Shown: positions 50,942-60,855, counted from the stretch's first letter. The stretch: DNA of 64,000 nt from Natronomonas moolapensis 8.8.11 (GCF_000591055.1 NC_020388.1:124001-188000); one strand, 5' to 3'. The notes: a model not told the origin generated them from the sequence alone. Made by a program: numbers and translations.

Positions 50942-51562
50942 ATGACCCGTTCCGCCGAAGTGGAAGCGCTCATCGACCTGTTCGAGGCCGAAGCCGACCG
51001 CGACTGCCCCGACGCGGAGACCCCCGACGTCGGGATCATTATGGGGTCGGACTCGGATCTCGACACGATGTACGGCGCCTACGAAGCGCTGAGCGAGCTC
51101 GGCTTCGAGGAGGTCACCGACTACGACGACCCGCCGGAGAGCCGTTTTAGCTTCGAGACGTTCGTGATCTCGGCCCATCGGACGCCCGAGTTGATGTACG
51201 CCTACGGCGAGACGGCCCGCGAGCGCGGCCTCGACGTGCTCGTCGCCGGGGCGGGGGGTAAGTCGGCCGATCTACCGAACATGACCGCCTCGATCGCGTA
51301 CCCGCTTCCGGTCATCGGGGTGCCGGTCCAGGAGAAGTCACTCGACTCGGTCGTCGGGATGCCGACCGGCGCGCCACTGGTCGCCGTCGACGCCGGCAAG
51401 TCGTTTAACGCGGCGCTGTCGGCCGTCCAGATCCTCTCTCGGGCGCACCCGGAACTCGAGGACCGCCTCGAGGCGTACCACGACGGTCTCCAAGACGGCG
51501 TCGGGGCGGTCTCGGCGCGACTCCACGAACTCGGGACGGAGCGGTTCCGCGAGGAACGATAG
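50942..51562 (+). CDS. purE: N5-carboxyaminoimidazole ribonucleotide mutase
   Basis: A 206-residue enzyme converting N5-CAIR to CAIR. The PurE signature VGIIMGSDSDLDTM starts at residue 30, followed by FVISAHRTPELMYAYGETA, VLVAGAGGKSADLPNMTASI, LPVIGVPVQEKSLDSVVG and MPTGAPLVAVDAGKSFNAAL. About 28 extra residues precede the core, an acidic helix. It works with the upstream purK. Confidence 0.96.
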   Translation: MTRSAEVEALIDLFEAEADRDCPDAETPDVGIIMGSDSDLDTMYGAYEALSELGFEEVTDYDDPPESRFSFETFVISAHRTPELMYAYGETARERGLDVLVAGAGGKSADLPNMTASIAYPLPVIGVPVQEKSLDSVVGMPTGAPLVAVDAGKSFNAALSAVQILSRAHPELEDRLEAYHDGLQDGVGAVSARLHELGTERFREER

Positions 51563-51648
51563 CCCGACCGATGGGGGCGGAGCCGACGGCAGCCGAGCAC
51601 GACTCTGTCGAGGAGCCGTCGCCGCGAGCGCCTCCCGGTCGTGTCCGT

Positions 51649-52677
51649 CTACTCGATGCGTGCGTCTACGACGCCGTGAACGGTACCCGCGCTATGGCTT
51701 TTGACCCGGCGGGCACCGAGTACGTCGACAGTTCGACCGGTGGCCGCGGCGGCGTCCCGAAGCCGACCGATCGGCCGGCCGGGAAACAGCGCCTCGGGCG
51801 TCGCTTCGTGGAGGTGGACGACGCCGCCGGAGACGACCGCCTCGAGCGCCGAGTCGAGGTACTCGTGGGCGTCGTAGTAGCCCATTAGGACCCGGTCGGC
51901 GGCCGTCTCGACGCTCCGACAATCGCCGAGGACCGCCTCCACTCGCGCGGCGACGCCGTTCCGGCGGGCGTTCTCGACGAGTCGGCGGTGGGCGGTCGGG
52001 TCGATCTCGGCGGCGGTCACAGACGCTTCCGCCCGCGCCATTGGTAGCGAAAAGTAACCGATCCCGGCGAACATATCGAAGACGCGCTCGCCGGCGGAGA
52101 CGACATCGCCCATCCGGGCGCGCTCGGCCTTGTTGCCGGGCGAGAACATCGTCTCCGAGAGATCGAGGGCGTACTCGATCCCGTGTTCGGTGTGGACCGT
52201 CTCGGTGTCGCCCGAGCCGGCGACGACCGCGCCGGCAGGATCCCGTCGCGTTCCCGAGATCCCGCCGCGGGCGAGGACGGTGTCGGCGTCGCCGTGGACC
52301 TCAAGGAGCGCTTCGCCGATGGTTTCTCGCGAGCCGCGATCGAGCGTCCTCGCCGCGGAGACGTCACCGAAATCGACCAAGACGACGTCGCCGATCACCG
52401 CCCACGACGACGGGGCGGCCTCGACGACGTCCGCCGGGACGCCCCGGGAACGGAGCACGTCCGCCAGCCCGCGCTCGCGGGCCGGCAAGTCGAGGTCGAC
52501 GACCGCCTCGACGTCGGTCTCGATGGGCGGGCGGGTGACCGGAAGCGCGACCCGGTCGGCGTCGTAGGCTTCGATCCGGCGGCCGGGATCGTAGACGCCC
52601 TCCGCCGCGAGCGCCTCGGCTGCGCGTTCGGTTCGGGGCTTTTCGACGATCGCCGCCTTACCGGGGCGGTCCGTCAT
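51649..52677 (-). CDS. taw2: tRNA-Phe wybutosine-pathway aminocarboxypropyltransferase (Trm5/Tyw2 family, probable Taw2)
   Basis: A 342-residue Rossmann-fold protein of the Trm5/Tyw2 family. The AdoMet-binding motif is VFDMFAGIGYFSLPMARAE, preceded by LDLSETMFSPGNKAERARM and followed by AAEIDPTAHRRLVENARRN. Where Trm5 methyltransferases have NxP after strand 4, this protein has VLMGYYDAHEYLDSALEAV and GGVVHLHEATP, as in Tyw2/Taw2. That supports transfer of the 3-amino-3-carboxypropyl group to yield the wyosine derivative at G37. It overlaps the nmd3 end by 20 nt. Confidence 0.82.
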   Translation of the reverse strand: MTDRPGKAAIVEKPRTERAAEALAAEGVYDPGRRIEAYDADRVALPVTRPPIETDVEAVVDLDLPARERGLADVLRSRGVPADVVEAAPSSWAVIGDVVLVDFGDVSAARTLDRGSRETIGEALLEVHGDADTVLARGGISGTRRDPAGAVVAGSGDTETVHTEHGIEYALDLSETMFSPGNKAERARMGDVVSAGERVFDMFAGIGYFSLPMARAEASVTAAEIDPTAHRRLVENARRNGVAARVEAVLGDCRSVETAADRVLMGYYDAHEYLDSALEAVVSGGVVHLHEATPEALFPGRPIGRLRDAAAATGRTVDVLGARRVKSHSAGTVHGVVDARIE

Positions 52678-53803
52678 CGTCGGAGCCCTCCTCGGGGAGA
52701 ACGTGGAGCCCCTCGCGGTGTTTGAGCACGGGCACCGACTCCGCGTCGGGGTCGAGGTAGTTGGGGCGTGGAACCGTCTTCGATTCGAAGGTATCGGGGT
52801 CGAGAACCTGGACCGCGTGGGCGTCTTCGACCGCGACGAGCGTCGTCGCCTCGGCGTCGGAGCGCTCGCCGAGTTTGCGCGCGTCGGGGGCGATCCCCTC
52901 CTCGAAGTCGGCCTCGTAGCGCTTGCCAGACGCGAGCCGGAGTCCCTTCAGGTTGCCGTGGGCGCTCGTCACGACGACGGGTCCGTCGCCGTCGTCGAGG
53001 TCGATCACGTCGCCGGGCGTGTAGGGCGGCAGCCGGACGGTGAACGTGACCCGGTAGACCTCGTTGCCGTCGCTGTCCTCGGTCACGAGCGTCGGGGCCT
53101 CCGAAACCGCCCCGCCCAATTCGGCGACGATCCGCTTTGCGATCCCTTGACCCATCTGGTTCGTCGAGATCTTCATGTCCACCCCGTCGTCGGTTCGGGT
53201 GGTTTCGGTGATGAAGGCGTTGCGGTCGCCGGTCGCCTCCCGGTCGGCGATGTAGGATTCCGCGATTTCGACCGCGCGATCGTTCTCCGCGGGCGTCGGC
53301 GTCCGATCGGTGCCCCGCACCTGGACGATACTGGCGTAGTAGTCGCCAGCGATGCGGCCGCACCGATCGCAGGTTTCTCTGGCGATGTAGACGGGAACGG
53401 TGACCGCCTCGGAGAGACCCGTATCGCGGACCCGACCGCCGAACAGACAGTGCATTCGGATCGTGTTCTCGTCGACCTGCTCGGGGTCGACGCTCCACTC
53501 GACGTCGCGGGCGTCGACGTGGACCGCGAGCCGTTCGGCGGTCTCCTCGACGGCGACGTCGGTGTAGTCGCGCGCGCCGACGTCGATCCAGCGGTTGCCC
53601 CGGTGGAGGGCGCCACACTGGCTACACACCCGGATTTCGATGCGCTCGGGCGCGTCGACGAGGTCGAACGAGTCGAAATAACAGCCGTCACACAGCACGG
53701 CGTCGGGGTCGCGGGGACCGCCGGGGAGGTCGACCTCCGGCGGCCGCTCGATCTCGTCGCCACACCGCGGGCAGAACGCCCCCGATCGCGAGCCGGAACT
53801 CAT
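52658..53803 (-). CDS. NMD3-related protein
   Basis: A 381-residue member of the NMD3 family, the large-subunit export adaptor of eukaryotes; archaeal members are thought to act in ribosome subunit handling. Zinc-binding Cys pairs are AFCPRCGDE (C11/C14), VLCDGCYFD (C38/C41), RVCSQCGALH (C60/C63), and RETCDRCGRIAGDYYASIVQ. A central KISTNQMGQGIAKRIVAELG segment is also family-typical. Its stop overlaps taw2; the two are probably one operon for translation. Confidence 0.92.
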   Translation of the reverse strand: MSSGSRSGAFCPRCGDEIERPPEVDLPGGPRDPDAVLCDGCYFDSFDLVDAPERIEIRVCSQCGALHRGNRWIDVGARDYTDVAVEETAERLAVHVDARDVEWSVDPEQVDENTIRMHCLFGGRVRDTGLSEAVTVPVYIARETCDRCGRIAGDYYASIVQVRGTDRTPTPAENDRAVEIAESYIADREATGDRNAFITETTRTDDGVDMKISTNQMGQGIAKRIVAELGGAVSEAPTLVTEDSDGNEVYRVTFTVRLPPYTPGDVIDLDDGDGPVVVTSAHGNLKGLRLASGKRYEADFEEGIAPDARKLGERSDAEATTLVAVEDAHAVQVLDPDTFESKTVPRPNYLDPDAESVPVLKHREGLHVLPEEGSDDDGPPR

Positions 53804-53949
53804 TACCCGAAATACCGGCCCGAGGCTGTTAAGCGGCCCGGAGTGGAAGCGCTGGGGACCTCCCGTGTGCTACCGCATCGGCGATCGCGTTCCGATCGAC
53901 GGAGCGACCGTCGGGCGATCCGGCCGCCGTGCGGCTTCGGATCGGTCGG

Positions 53950-55107
53950 TCACTCCACGAACCCGCCCGCGCGGTCGACGGCCGCGAGGAGACCGACGGC
54001 GGCGAGCAGACACAGCGCCGCGCCGTTGAACACCGCATCGTAGGCGTACCCGGCCTCCAGCAGTTCGCCTACAGCCGATGATCCGACCGACTGGGTGAGC
54101 ATCCAGACCGAACTGAACACGGCGTAGGCGCTCGCCCGCGTCGAATCCGGTAGCGCGCCGAGGACGTAGGTGTCCGTCGCCGGGAACAGCGCGTGGATCA
54201 CGAACCCGATGACCGCGCTGACGGCGGCCAGCGCCACCAGCCCTTCGGCCGCCGTCAACGCGAGGATGCAGCCGGCGAACGTCCCGACGATCCCGAGCAG
54301 GTACGGGACGTGTGGGAGCCGGTCGGCCAGACTCCCGCCGACGTAGAAGGCGGGGACGCCGCTGGCGAAGACCACTGTCAGCATCGCCCCCGACGCCCCC
54401 TTCGAGAGCCCCTTCGACTGCATGTAGAGGTCGTAAAAATTGAAGATGCCCTGCCAGACGAACACTGCCCCGCCGGTGAGAGCGAGGGCGGTCAGGATGA
54501 CGCGTCGTTCCGCGAGCGCGCCGGCGAGGAAGGCCCGATCCGCCCGGCCGGCCCGCGGCATCTCCGTCCTGCGGGCGGCGATCCAAGTGTAAGCGGTGGT
54601 GATCGCCGCCCCGACGGCGACCGCCCACAGCGAGAGCCGCCAATCGACGAGCAACGCGGCGGTGACGAGCGGCGCGGCGACGACCGCGGCGAGTTGGGTG
54701 GCCGCGCCGTGGATCCCGAGGACGTGGCCGACGCCCTCGGGGTACAACTCGCTCAAAAGCGGGTTCGCAGCGACGAAGTAGACGCCGGAGGCGGTCCCCA
54801 TCGCGAACGCGCCGACCATGAGCTGGCGGGGCGTCGCCGCGGTCGCGGTGGCCGCCGAGGCGGCGGCGAGCAACAGCCCGCTCGCGACGACGAGCCGATG
54901 TCGCGGGAACTTCGTCAGCAGCCAGCCGGTCGGAAGCCGGAGCGAGGCGCTCCCGACCCACACGAGCGTCGCGACGAGTCCGGCCGTGGCCGCCCCGATT
55001 TCGAACTCGACGATGAACACGTCCAAAAGCGGCGCGAAGACGATCCTGGCGAGGTTCAAAAAGAAGACGAGCCCACAGAGAGAGCCAAAGAGGCGAGCGC
55101 GTGTCAC
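53950..55107 (-). CDS. major facilitator superfamily transporter
   Basis: A 385-residue protein with about 12 membrane segments. MFS hints are LRLPTGWLLTKFPRHRLVV after helix 2 (the GxLaDrxgrr loop) and YVGGSLADRLPHVPYLLG at the corresponding place in the second half. The start appears to be GTG at 55107. Substrate unknown. It is transcribed away from ribE, from which it is separated by 48 bp. Confidence 0.85.
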   Translation of the reverse strand: MTRARLFGSLCGLVFFLNLARIVFAPLLDVFIVEFEIGAATAGLVATLVWVGSASLRLPTGWLLTKFPRHRLVVASGLLLAAASAATATAATPRQLMVGAFAMGTASGVYFVAANPLLSELYPEGVGHVLGIHGAATQLAAVVAAPLVTAALLVDWRLSLWAVAVGAAITTAYTWIAARRTEMPRAGRADRAFLAGALAERRVILTALALTGGAVFVWQGIFNFYDLYMQSKGLSKGASGAMLTVVFASGVPAFYVGGSLADRLPHVPYLLGIVGTFAGCILALTAAEGLVALAAVSAVIGFVIHALFPATDTYVLGALPDSTRASAYAVFSSVWMLTQSVGSSAVGELLEAGYAYDAVFNGAALCLLAAVGLLAAVDRAGGFVE

Positions 55108-55155
55108 GGACGGCGTTCGGAACGCGGGGTCCCAAGCGTTCCGATTCGTGCGCGG

Positions 55156-55746
55156 TCAGCGATACCCTTCGGTGAGGCGCTCGACGTATTTGGCAACCAC
55201 GTCGACCTCGAGGTGAACCGGATCGCCGATCGACTTCTCCGACAGCGTCGTGCGGTCGTACGTCGCAGGGATGACGGCGACGGTGAACTCGTCCGCCCGG
55301 AGGTCGGCCACCGTCAAGGAGATGCCGTCGACGGCGATCGATCCCTTCTCGACGACGTAACGCGCCAGCGAGTCGGGCAACGAGAAGCCGAAGTACCAGT
55401 CGTCGCCCACCTGCTCGACGTGGGTCACCTCGCCGACGCCGTCGACGTGGCCCTGCACGAAGTGACCGTCGAAGCGGCCGTCGGCGGGCAGGGCGCGCTC
55501 GAGGTTGACGGCGTCCCCGACCGCGATCGAGTCCAGGTACGTCCGTTCGAGGGTTTCCTCGGAGAGGAACAACTCGAAGCGTTCGGCATCGAACGCCTCG
55601 ACGGTCAGGCAGGCCCCGCTTATCGCGACGCTCTGGCCGCCCTCGAGGTCGGCGCTGAACGGTGCGGCCACCTCGATCCGTCGGCCCTCGTCGGCGTCCT
55701 CGATCGAAACCACTTCCCCGGTCGCCTCGACGATGCCCGTGAACAT
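55156..55746 (-). CDS. ribE: riboflavin synthase, bacterial-type alpha chain
   Basis: A 196-residue enzyme condensing two 6,7-dimethyl-8-ribityllumazines into riboflavin. The N-terminal MFTGIVEATGEVVSIEDADE and the two internal barrels are characteristic: GGQSVAISGACLTVEAFD...DGHFVQGHVDGVGEV, and EKGSIAVDGISLTVADL. It is the bacterial/eukaryotic two-barrel type rather than the pentameric archaeal type found in methanogens, as in other haloarchaea. The ATG at 55746 gives the classic start. Confidence 0.95.
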   Translation of the reverse strand: MFTGIVEATGEVVSIEDADEGRRIEVAAPFSADLEGGQSVAISGACLTVEAFDAERFELFLSEETLERTYLDSIAVGDAVNLERALPADGRFDGHFVQGHVDGVGEVTHVEQVGDDWYFGFSLPDSLARYVVEKGSIAVDGISLTVADLRADEFTVAVIPATYDRTTLSEKSIGDPVHLEVDVVAKYVERLTEGYR

Positions 55747-55826
55747 ACCCTGAATTGGGCCGTCGACGACGAAAGGCTGTCGTCGTGCACCGGCTTTTTG
55801 TTCGCGAGCGCCGACGTCTTTATAAG

Positions 55827-56087
55827 ATGGAGCTGCTCGACACGCTCGCGCTGTTCGGTACCGTCGCGCTCGCGGCACCCATCGGGCTGCTCGGCGCCGA
55901 GTTCCTCGTCGGCGGTCGCACGGTTTCGGGCGTCGGCTTTCTCGCCGTCGCGCTCGCGCTCGTGGCCGGGGGGTACTTCCGGCCGAGCCCGAAATCGATC
56001 GTGGCCGGGCGAGTCGCGGACGCGGCGACGACGGACGGCGGGGACGAACCCGCGAGGGCCGACGACGGGGACGACGGACGGGAGTGA
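55827..56087 (+). CDS. small membrane protein, 86 aa (paralogue of the next gene)
   Basis: MELLDTLALFGTVALAAPIG is followed by LLGAEFLVGGRTVSGVGFLA, forming two membrane segments (about 5-24 and 31-51), then a polar, acidic tail. It aligns with the gene at 56144 in the membrane part. A tttataag element directly touches the ATG, too close to be the promoter for this start, so the real start or promoter use is unclear. Confidence 0.6.
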   Translation: MELLDTLALFGTVALAAPIGLLGAEFLVGGRTVSGVGFLAVALALVAGGYFRPSPKSIVAGRVADAATTDGGDEPARADDGDDGRE

Positions 56088-56143
56088 CGGGACGTCCGCG
56101 GCCGACGGCGGAGTATATAACTGTCGCGGGCGAACCGCCGGGC

Positions 56144-56365
56144 ATGGCGCTCGGGATCGTTCGGACGCTGCAGTTGGCCAGGACGCTCGTCGTCGCCGGA
56201 CCGGTCGGGCTGATCGGCGCGTTCAGCCTGCTCGAGGGGCGATACGTCCACGGGGTGTTCTTCGTGACTGCGGCGCTCGGGCTCGTCGGCGTCAGCGAGT
56301 ACGTGTATCTCCGCCTGGCGGATCGGACGGTCGGGCGGCTGCGGAACGTCCGTGGCGGCGAGTGA
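56144..56365 (+). CDS. small membrane protein, 73 aa (paralogue of the previous gene)
   Basis: The sequence RTLQLARTLVVAGPVGLIGA and VHGVFFVTAALGLVGVSEYV gives two membrane segments, similar to the preceding protein (AAPIGLLGAEFLVGG...). A TATA box tatataa at 56114-56120 lies 26-27 nt before the ATG, which fits leaderless transcription and fixes this start. Function unknown; a tandem duplication is likely. Confidence 0.65.
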   Translation: MALGIVRTLQLARTLVVAGPVGLIGAFSLLEGRYVHGVFFVTAALGLVGVSEYVYLRLADRTVGRLRNVRGGE

Positions 56366-56406
56366 TCCCCCGCCGCGACCGGCCGATCGGAGCGTTCCCC
56401 CGACCA

Positions 56407-56414
56407 TTTATAAA
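56407..56414 (+). promoter_or_regulatory. TATA box of truA
   Basis: tttataaa is centred 27 nt upstream of the GTG at 56438, so the mRNA should start at or one base before the start codon. This supports the GTG as the true start. Confidence 0.7.
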
Positions 56415-56437
56415 TACACCGCGGATACCGACGGCCT

Positions 56438-57271
56438 GTGCGTGCCTTCCGGCTGGCCTACGACGGTTCGGGGTACCGCGGCTTCCAGCGCCAGCCACAC
56501 GGCGAGACGGTCGAGGACGAACTCTTTGCGGCTCTCCGCGAACTCGGCGTCGGGTTCGACGGCGGGTCCCCGGCCGGCTACGCGGCGGCAGGGCGGACCG
56601 ACGCGGGCGTCTCGGCGCGGGCGCAGACGGTCGCCTTCGAGGCGCCGGCGTGGCTGACGCCGCGCGCGCTCGACGGCGAGTTGCCCGGAGCGATCCGGGC
56701 GTGGGCGTCGGCCGACGTGGAGCCGGGGTTTCACGCGACCCACGACGCCACCGAGCGGGTTTATAAGTATTTCCTCCACGCCCCGGCGGCCGAGACCGGC
56801 GCCCGCGAGGACGTCACAGCGGTCGACGACGGCCGCGCCCGGGAGGCCTGCCGGCGGCTCTCCGCCGAAGCCGACTTTCATAACTTCACCCCGGACGACG
56901 AGGGGACCGAGCGGGCGGTGTCGGTCTCGACACGCCGCGACGGCCCCTTCTTGATCCTCGAGTGTCGGGCCGGCGGGTTCGCCCGGCAGCTCGTCCGGCG
57001 GCTGGTTTCGGTCGTCGAGGCGGTCGCACGGGGCGTCCGCGATCCGTCGTTTATAACTCGGGCGCTCGGACCCGAACCGCTTTCGGGCCCCGACGGTATC
57101 GCTCCGGCCGCCCCCGCCCCGCTCGTGCTGTTCGGCGTCTCCTACCCCGGCGTCGATTTCGACATCGACCCCGACGCGCTCGAGAGCGCCCGCGGGGTTT
57201 TCCGTGCCCGGCGGCGGGAGCGCCTCGCCGCCGCCCGGGTGGCCGGGTCGCTGGTCCCCGACGACCCGTAG
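56438..57271 (+). CDS. truA: tRNA pseudouridine(38-40) synthase
   Basis: A 277-residue TruA that isomerises uridines in the tRNA anticodon arm. It has FRLAYDGSGYRGFQRQPHGE, the catalytic Asp in GRTDAGVSA (D55), RVYKYFLHAP, and DFHNFTPDDEGTERAVS, with LECRAGGFARQLVRRLV near the end. The start is GTG at 56438, supported by the TATA spacing. Confidence 0.94.
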   Translation: MRAFRLAYDGSGYRGFQRQPHGETVEDELFAALRELGVGFDGGSPAGYAAAGRTDAGVSARAQTVAFEAPAWLTPRALDGELPGAIRAWASADVEPGFHATHDATERVYKYFLHAPAAETGAREDVTAVDDGRAREACRRLSAEADFHNFTPDDEGTERAVSVSTRRDGPFLILECRAGGFARQLVRRLVSVVEAVARGVRDPSFITRALGPEPLSGPDGIAPAAPAPLVLFGVSYPGVDFDIDPDALESARGVFRARRRERLAAARVAGSLVPDDP

Positions 57272-57324
57272 GCGGAACGCCCGGGGACGAGGGGTTTACG
57301 ACGACGGCTCCCGTATCGGACCGC

Positions 57325-59115
57325 ATGAGTTCGGTGCCCGAGCGAAGCGACATCGCCGATGAGTACACGTGGGACCTGGCGGACCTCTTCGCCGACGACG
57401 AGGCGTGGGAGGCCGCCTACGAGGCCGTCGAGGAGCGGATCGGGGCGCTATCGGCCTACGAGGGCCGCGTCACCGAGAGCGCAACGACGCTCGCCGAGGC
57501 CCTCGAACTACGGGAGTCAATCATGCGTGACGTCTCGGACGTCGCCGCGTACGCGCGGATGCGGCGCGACGAGGACACGACGAACCAGCGCTATCAGGCG
57601 CTCACGGCGCGGTCGCAGTCGCTGGCCGCCGACGCCTCCAGCGCGGCGAGTTTCGTCGACCCGGAGCTACAGGAACTCGACCGGGCGGCCCTCGAGTCGT
57701 TCGCCGAGGAGGTTCCCGACCTGGCGACGTACGAGCACTACTTCGACGACACCCTGCGGATGAAGCCCCACACCCGATCGGCGGAGATCGAGGCGTTGTT
57801 GGCCGACCTGAGCGAGGTGACCGGGGCGGCGAGCGACGTCTACAACATGCTGACGAACGCCGACATGACGTTCCCGGCGATCGAGGACCCCGAGGGCGGC
57901 GAGCGACGCATCACGCTGTCGAACTTCACGAAACTGCAAAAACACCCGGACCGGGCGTTCCGGAAGCGGAGCTACGAGGCGTTCTACGACGAGTGGGACG
58001 AGTACCGAAACAGCGTCGCCACGGCGTACAAAAACAGCGTCAAGGCCGACCGGAAACTCGCCGACGCGCGACACTACGACTCGGCGCGGGCCGCCGCGCT
58101 GGACGGCCCGAACGTCCCCGTCGACGTCTACGAGACGCTCGTCGGGACCGTCGAGGACAACCTCGACGTGTTACACCGCCACGCCGAGCTGAAACGGGAC
58201 GCCCTTGAGGTCGACGAGCTCCGGATGTGGGACCTCTACGCCCCGATCGCCGAGGGCGAGAGCCCCGACCTCGAGTACGACCGAGCGAAGGAGTACGTGA
58301 TCGACGCCGTCGAGCCGCTCGGCGACGCCTACCGCGACCGGATGGCCGAGGGGCTCGAGTCGCGGTGGGTCGACGTCTACGAAACGGCGAACAAGCAATC
58401 GGGCGCGTACAGCGGCGGCACCTACGACAGCCAGCCGTACATCCTGTTGAACTACCACGAGGACATCGCCTCGATGTACACCCTGGCCCACGAGCTGGGC
58501 CACTCGATGCACTCCGAACTCACGAGCGACGAACAGCCCTACGTCTACTCGGGCTATGAGATCTTCGTCGCGGAGGTCGCCTCCACCGTCAACGAGGCGC
58601 TTTTGACTCGGCACCTGCTCGAGACGGTCGAGGACGAGCGGTTCCGCCGGCACGTCCTCGACGAGTACCTAGAGCGGTTCCGGTCGACGCTGTTCCGACA
58701 GACGATGTTCGCCGACTTCGAGCACCGCGCCCACGAACTCGACGCCGCGGGCGAGGCTCTGACGCCGGATCGACTCGACGAGCTGTATCGGGGGCTCAAA
58801 TCGGAGTACTACGAGCCCGCCAAAATCGACGACCGGATCGCCCGCGAGTGGATGCGGATCCCGCACTTCTATCGGGCCTACTACGTCTATCAGTACGCGA
58901 CGGGGATCAGCGCCGCCAACGCGATCGTCGACCAAATCACGTCGGAGGGCGAGCCCGCGGCGGCGGACTATCGAGAGTTCCTCCGCTCGGGCTCGCGGGC
59001 GTATCCCCTCGAACTGCTCGAGACGGCCGGGATCGACATGTCGACCTCGGAGCCGGTCGAAGCGGCGATCGACGCCTACGACGCGATGGTCTCGGAGTTC
59101 GCGTCGCTGACGTGA
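57325..59115 (+). CDS. pepF: oligoendopeptidase F-type M3 metallopeptidase
   Basis: A 596-residue cytosolic peptidase degrading oligopeptides. The zinc motif is AHELGHSMH with H389, E390 and H393, followed by the distal Glu in GYEIFVAEVASTVNEAL. The N-terminal EYTWDLADLFADDEAWEAAY and the helical M3 N-domain match PepF length. Other features are NYHEDIASMYTLAHE and FYRAYYVYQYATGISAA. The start at 57325 is chosen; the upstream open frame overlaps truA. Confidence 0.95.
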   Translation: MSSVPERSDIADEYTWDLADLFADDEAWEAAYEAVEERIGALSAYEGRVTESATTLAEALELRESIMRDVSDVAAYARMRRDEDTTNQRYQALTARSQSLAADASSAASFVDPELQELDRAALESFAEEVPDLATYEHYFDDTLRMKPHTRSAEIEALLADLSEVTGAASDVYNMLTNADMTFPAIEDPEGGERRITLSNFTKLQKHPDRAFRKRSYEAFYDEWDEYRNSVATAYKNSVKADRKLADARHYDSARAAALDGPNVPVDVYETLVGTVEDNLDVLHRHAELKRDALEVDELRMWDLYAPIAEGESPDLEYDRAKEYVIDAVEPLGDAYRDRMAEGLESRWVDVYETANKQSGAYSGGTYDSQPYILLNYHEDIASMYTLAHELGHSMHSELTSDEQPYVYSGYEIFVAEVASTVNEALLTRHLLETVEDERFRRHVLDEYLERFRSTLFRQTMFADFEHRAHELDAAGEALTPDRLDELYRGLKSEYYEPAKIDDRIAREWMRIPHFYRAYYVYQYATGISAANAIVDQITSEGEPAAADYREFLRSGSRAYPLELLETAGIDMSTSEPVEAAIDAYDAMVSEFASLT

Positions 59116-59217
59116 GGGCGGCGAGACTCCGAGAACGGCGGCGCAGTGTGCTATCGACTATCGCAAACGTCTCCCCCACCCAAAGGGCCTTTTAACCTCC
59201 GACCGCTACTAGAGATA

Positions 59218-60435
59218 ATGTCGCATAGCCCTTCGCTCCCGGACCGGCCGACGCTCAACCTCGATCCGGACATGCCGGTCGACGAGCGGCTGGCCGCCCT
59301 CAGGGAGCACTACGTCGACGTCTCGCGGGTTCACGACGAGCTTTCCGATCAACTCGAAACCGTTCGCGCACGGCAGTCGGACCTCCGCGAGGAGGTCACA
59401 GATCTTCAGGAGGAAAACGAGGCGCTGAAGACGTCGTCGCTGTATCTCGCTACGGTCGAGGAACTCACCGACGATCAGGTGCTCCTCAAACAGCACGGCA
59501 ACAACCAGGAGGTACTCACCGACGTCTCGCCCCGGCTGTACGACAAACTGGAGGCCGGCGACCGCGTCGCGATCAACGATTCCTTCGCGATTCAGACGCT
59601 CCTCGACGCCGAGACCGACGCGCGCGCACAGGCGATGGAGATCGCCGAGAAGCCCACGGTCACCTACGAGGACATCGGCGGGCTGGAGTCACAGATCCAG
59701 GAGGTTCGCGAGGCCGTCGAGGACCCCCTCGTGAACCCAGAAAAGTTCGAGACGGTCGGCATCGAACCGCCGACCGGCGTTCTCCTCCACGGGCCGCCGG
59801 GGACCGGGAAGACGATGATGGCGAAGGCCGTCGCCAACCGAACCGACGCGACGTTCATCAAGATGGCGGGCTCGGAGCTGGTCCAGAAGTTCATCGGCGA
59901 GGGGGCACGCCTCGTCCGGGACCTGTTCGAACTCGCCGCCGAGCGCGAACCCGCCATCATCTTCATCGACGAGATCGACGCCATCGCCTCGAAGCGAACC
60001 GAGTCGAAGACCTCCGGGGATGCCGAGGTCCAGCGGACCATGATGCAGCTCCTCTCGGAGATGGACGGCTTCGATCAGCGCGGCGACATCTCGATCATCG
60101 CGGCGACGAACCGCTTCGATATGCTCGATCGCGCCATCCTCCGCCCCGGTCGCTTCGATCGGCTCATCGAGGTGCCTGAGCCGGACGCCGGGGGCCGCAA
60201 GCAGATCCTCTCGATCCACACGCGGCGGATGCAACTCGACGCGGGCGTCGATCTCGAACGGATCGCAGACGACACCGATGGCTTCTCGGGGGCCGAAATC
60301 GAGAGCCTCGCGACCGAGGCCGGGATGTTCGCGATCCGGGAGGGCCGAACCGAGGTCGCGAACGAGGACTTCGAGGCCGCTCTCGAGAAGATCGAAGACG
60401 AGGAGTCGCCCGGAACCCCGATCGCCTTCTACTGA
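59218..60435 (+). CDS. pan: proteasome-activating nucleotidase (PAN)
   Basis: A 405-residue AAA+ ATPase that unfolds substrates for the 20S proteasome. The N-terminal coiled coil spans about 36-72 ([20 protein letters not shown]) and an OB domain about 75-125. The AAA domain has Walker [16 protein letters not shown], Walker [15 protein letters not shown] and Arg finger [13 protein letters not shown]. The protein ends PIAFY, a possible variant of the HbYX docking tail. A TATA-like ttttaacc sits 26 nt before the ATG, so it is leaderless. Confidence 0.97.
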   Translation: MSHSPSLPDRPTLNLDPDMPVDERLAALREHYVDVSRVHDELSDQLETVRARQSDLREEVTDLQEENEALKTSSLYLATVEELTDDQVLLKQHGNNQEVLTDVSPRLYDKLEAGDRVAINDSFAIQTLLDAETDARAQAMEIAEKPTVTYEDIGGLESQIQEVREAVEDPLVNPEKFETVGIEPPTGVLLHGPPGTGKTMMAKAVANRTDATFIKMAGSELVQKFIGEGARLVRDLFELAAEREPAIIFIDEIDAIASKRTESKTSGDAEVQRTMMQLLSEMDGFDQRGDISIIAATNRFDMLDRAILRPGRFDRLIEVPEPDAGGRKQILSIHTRRMQLDAGVDLERIADDTDGFSGAEIESLATEAGMFAIREGRTEVANEDFEAALEKIEDEESPGTPIAFY

Positions 60436-60495
60436 CGCCGCGAGTGCGGGTCCGCGGCGGTTTTATGTTCCAGGGCCGCGACCGGTGACCCGACG

Positions 60496-60810
60496 ATGGA
60501 GATTGAGCGGGGACCCGAACCGTGGCAGCCGAAGATCACGGTCGAGGGGCCGAGGGCCGTCCGGGTCGTCTCGCTTCTCAAGGCGCACAACACCGACCTG
60601 ACCGCGACCCTCGCACTGGCCGCCTTCGCGGTCGGGACTCTCAGCATCTTCATCGTGCCGTGGTTACAGTGGCTCCGGTGGGCGCTGTCGTTCGTCACGT
60701 TCCTCGCCGCCGTCGTGACGACCGGCCGGTGTCTCCGTGCCGAGGTTGCCGTCTCCGGGGCGTCCGAGGACCGAAGCGAGGACGCTGAAACGGGCGACGG
60801 GGCTCAGTGA
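60496..60810 (+). CDS. membrane protein with two spans, 104 aa
   Basis: A polar beginning MEIERGPEPWQPKITVEGPR leads into two hydrophobic segments (about 38-56 and 60-80), then an acidic tail. A TATA-like ttttatgtt lies about 32 nt upstream. It lies between pan and a zinc-ribbon gene on the same strand; no function is recognised. Confidence 0.6.
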   Translation: MEIERGPEPWQPKITVEGPRAVRVVSLLKAHNTDLTATLALAAFAVGTLSIFIVPWLQWLRWALSFVTFLAAVVTTGRCLRAEVAVSGASEDRSEDAETGDGAQ

Positions 60811-60855
60811 TGTCGGAACGGACAGATACTCACCGCCGACGCCCCTACTCCCGGT

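Noticed and set aside
56760-56772. TATA-like tttataag in truA
   Set aside because: Inside the conserved VYKYF motif of TruA; it is codon-driven.
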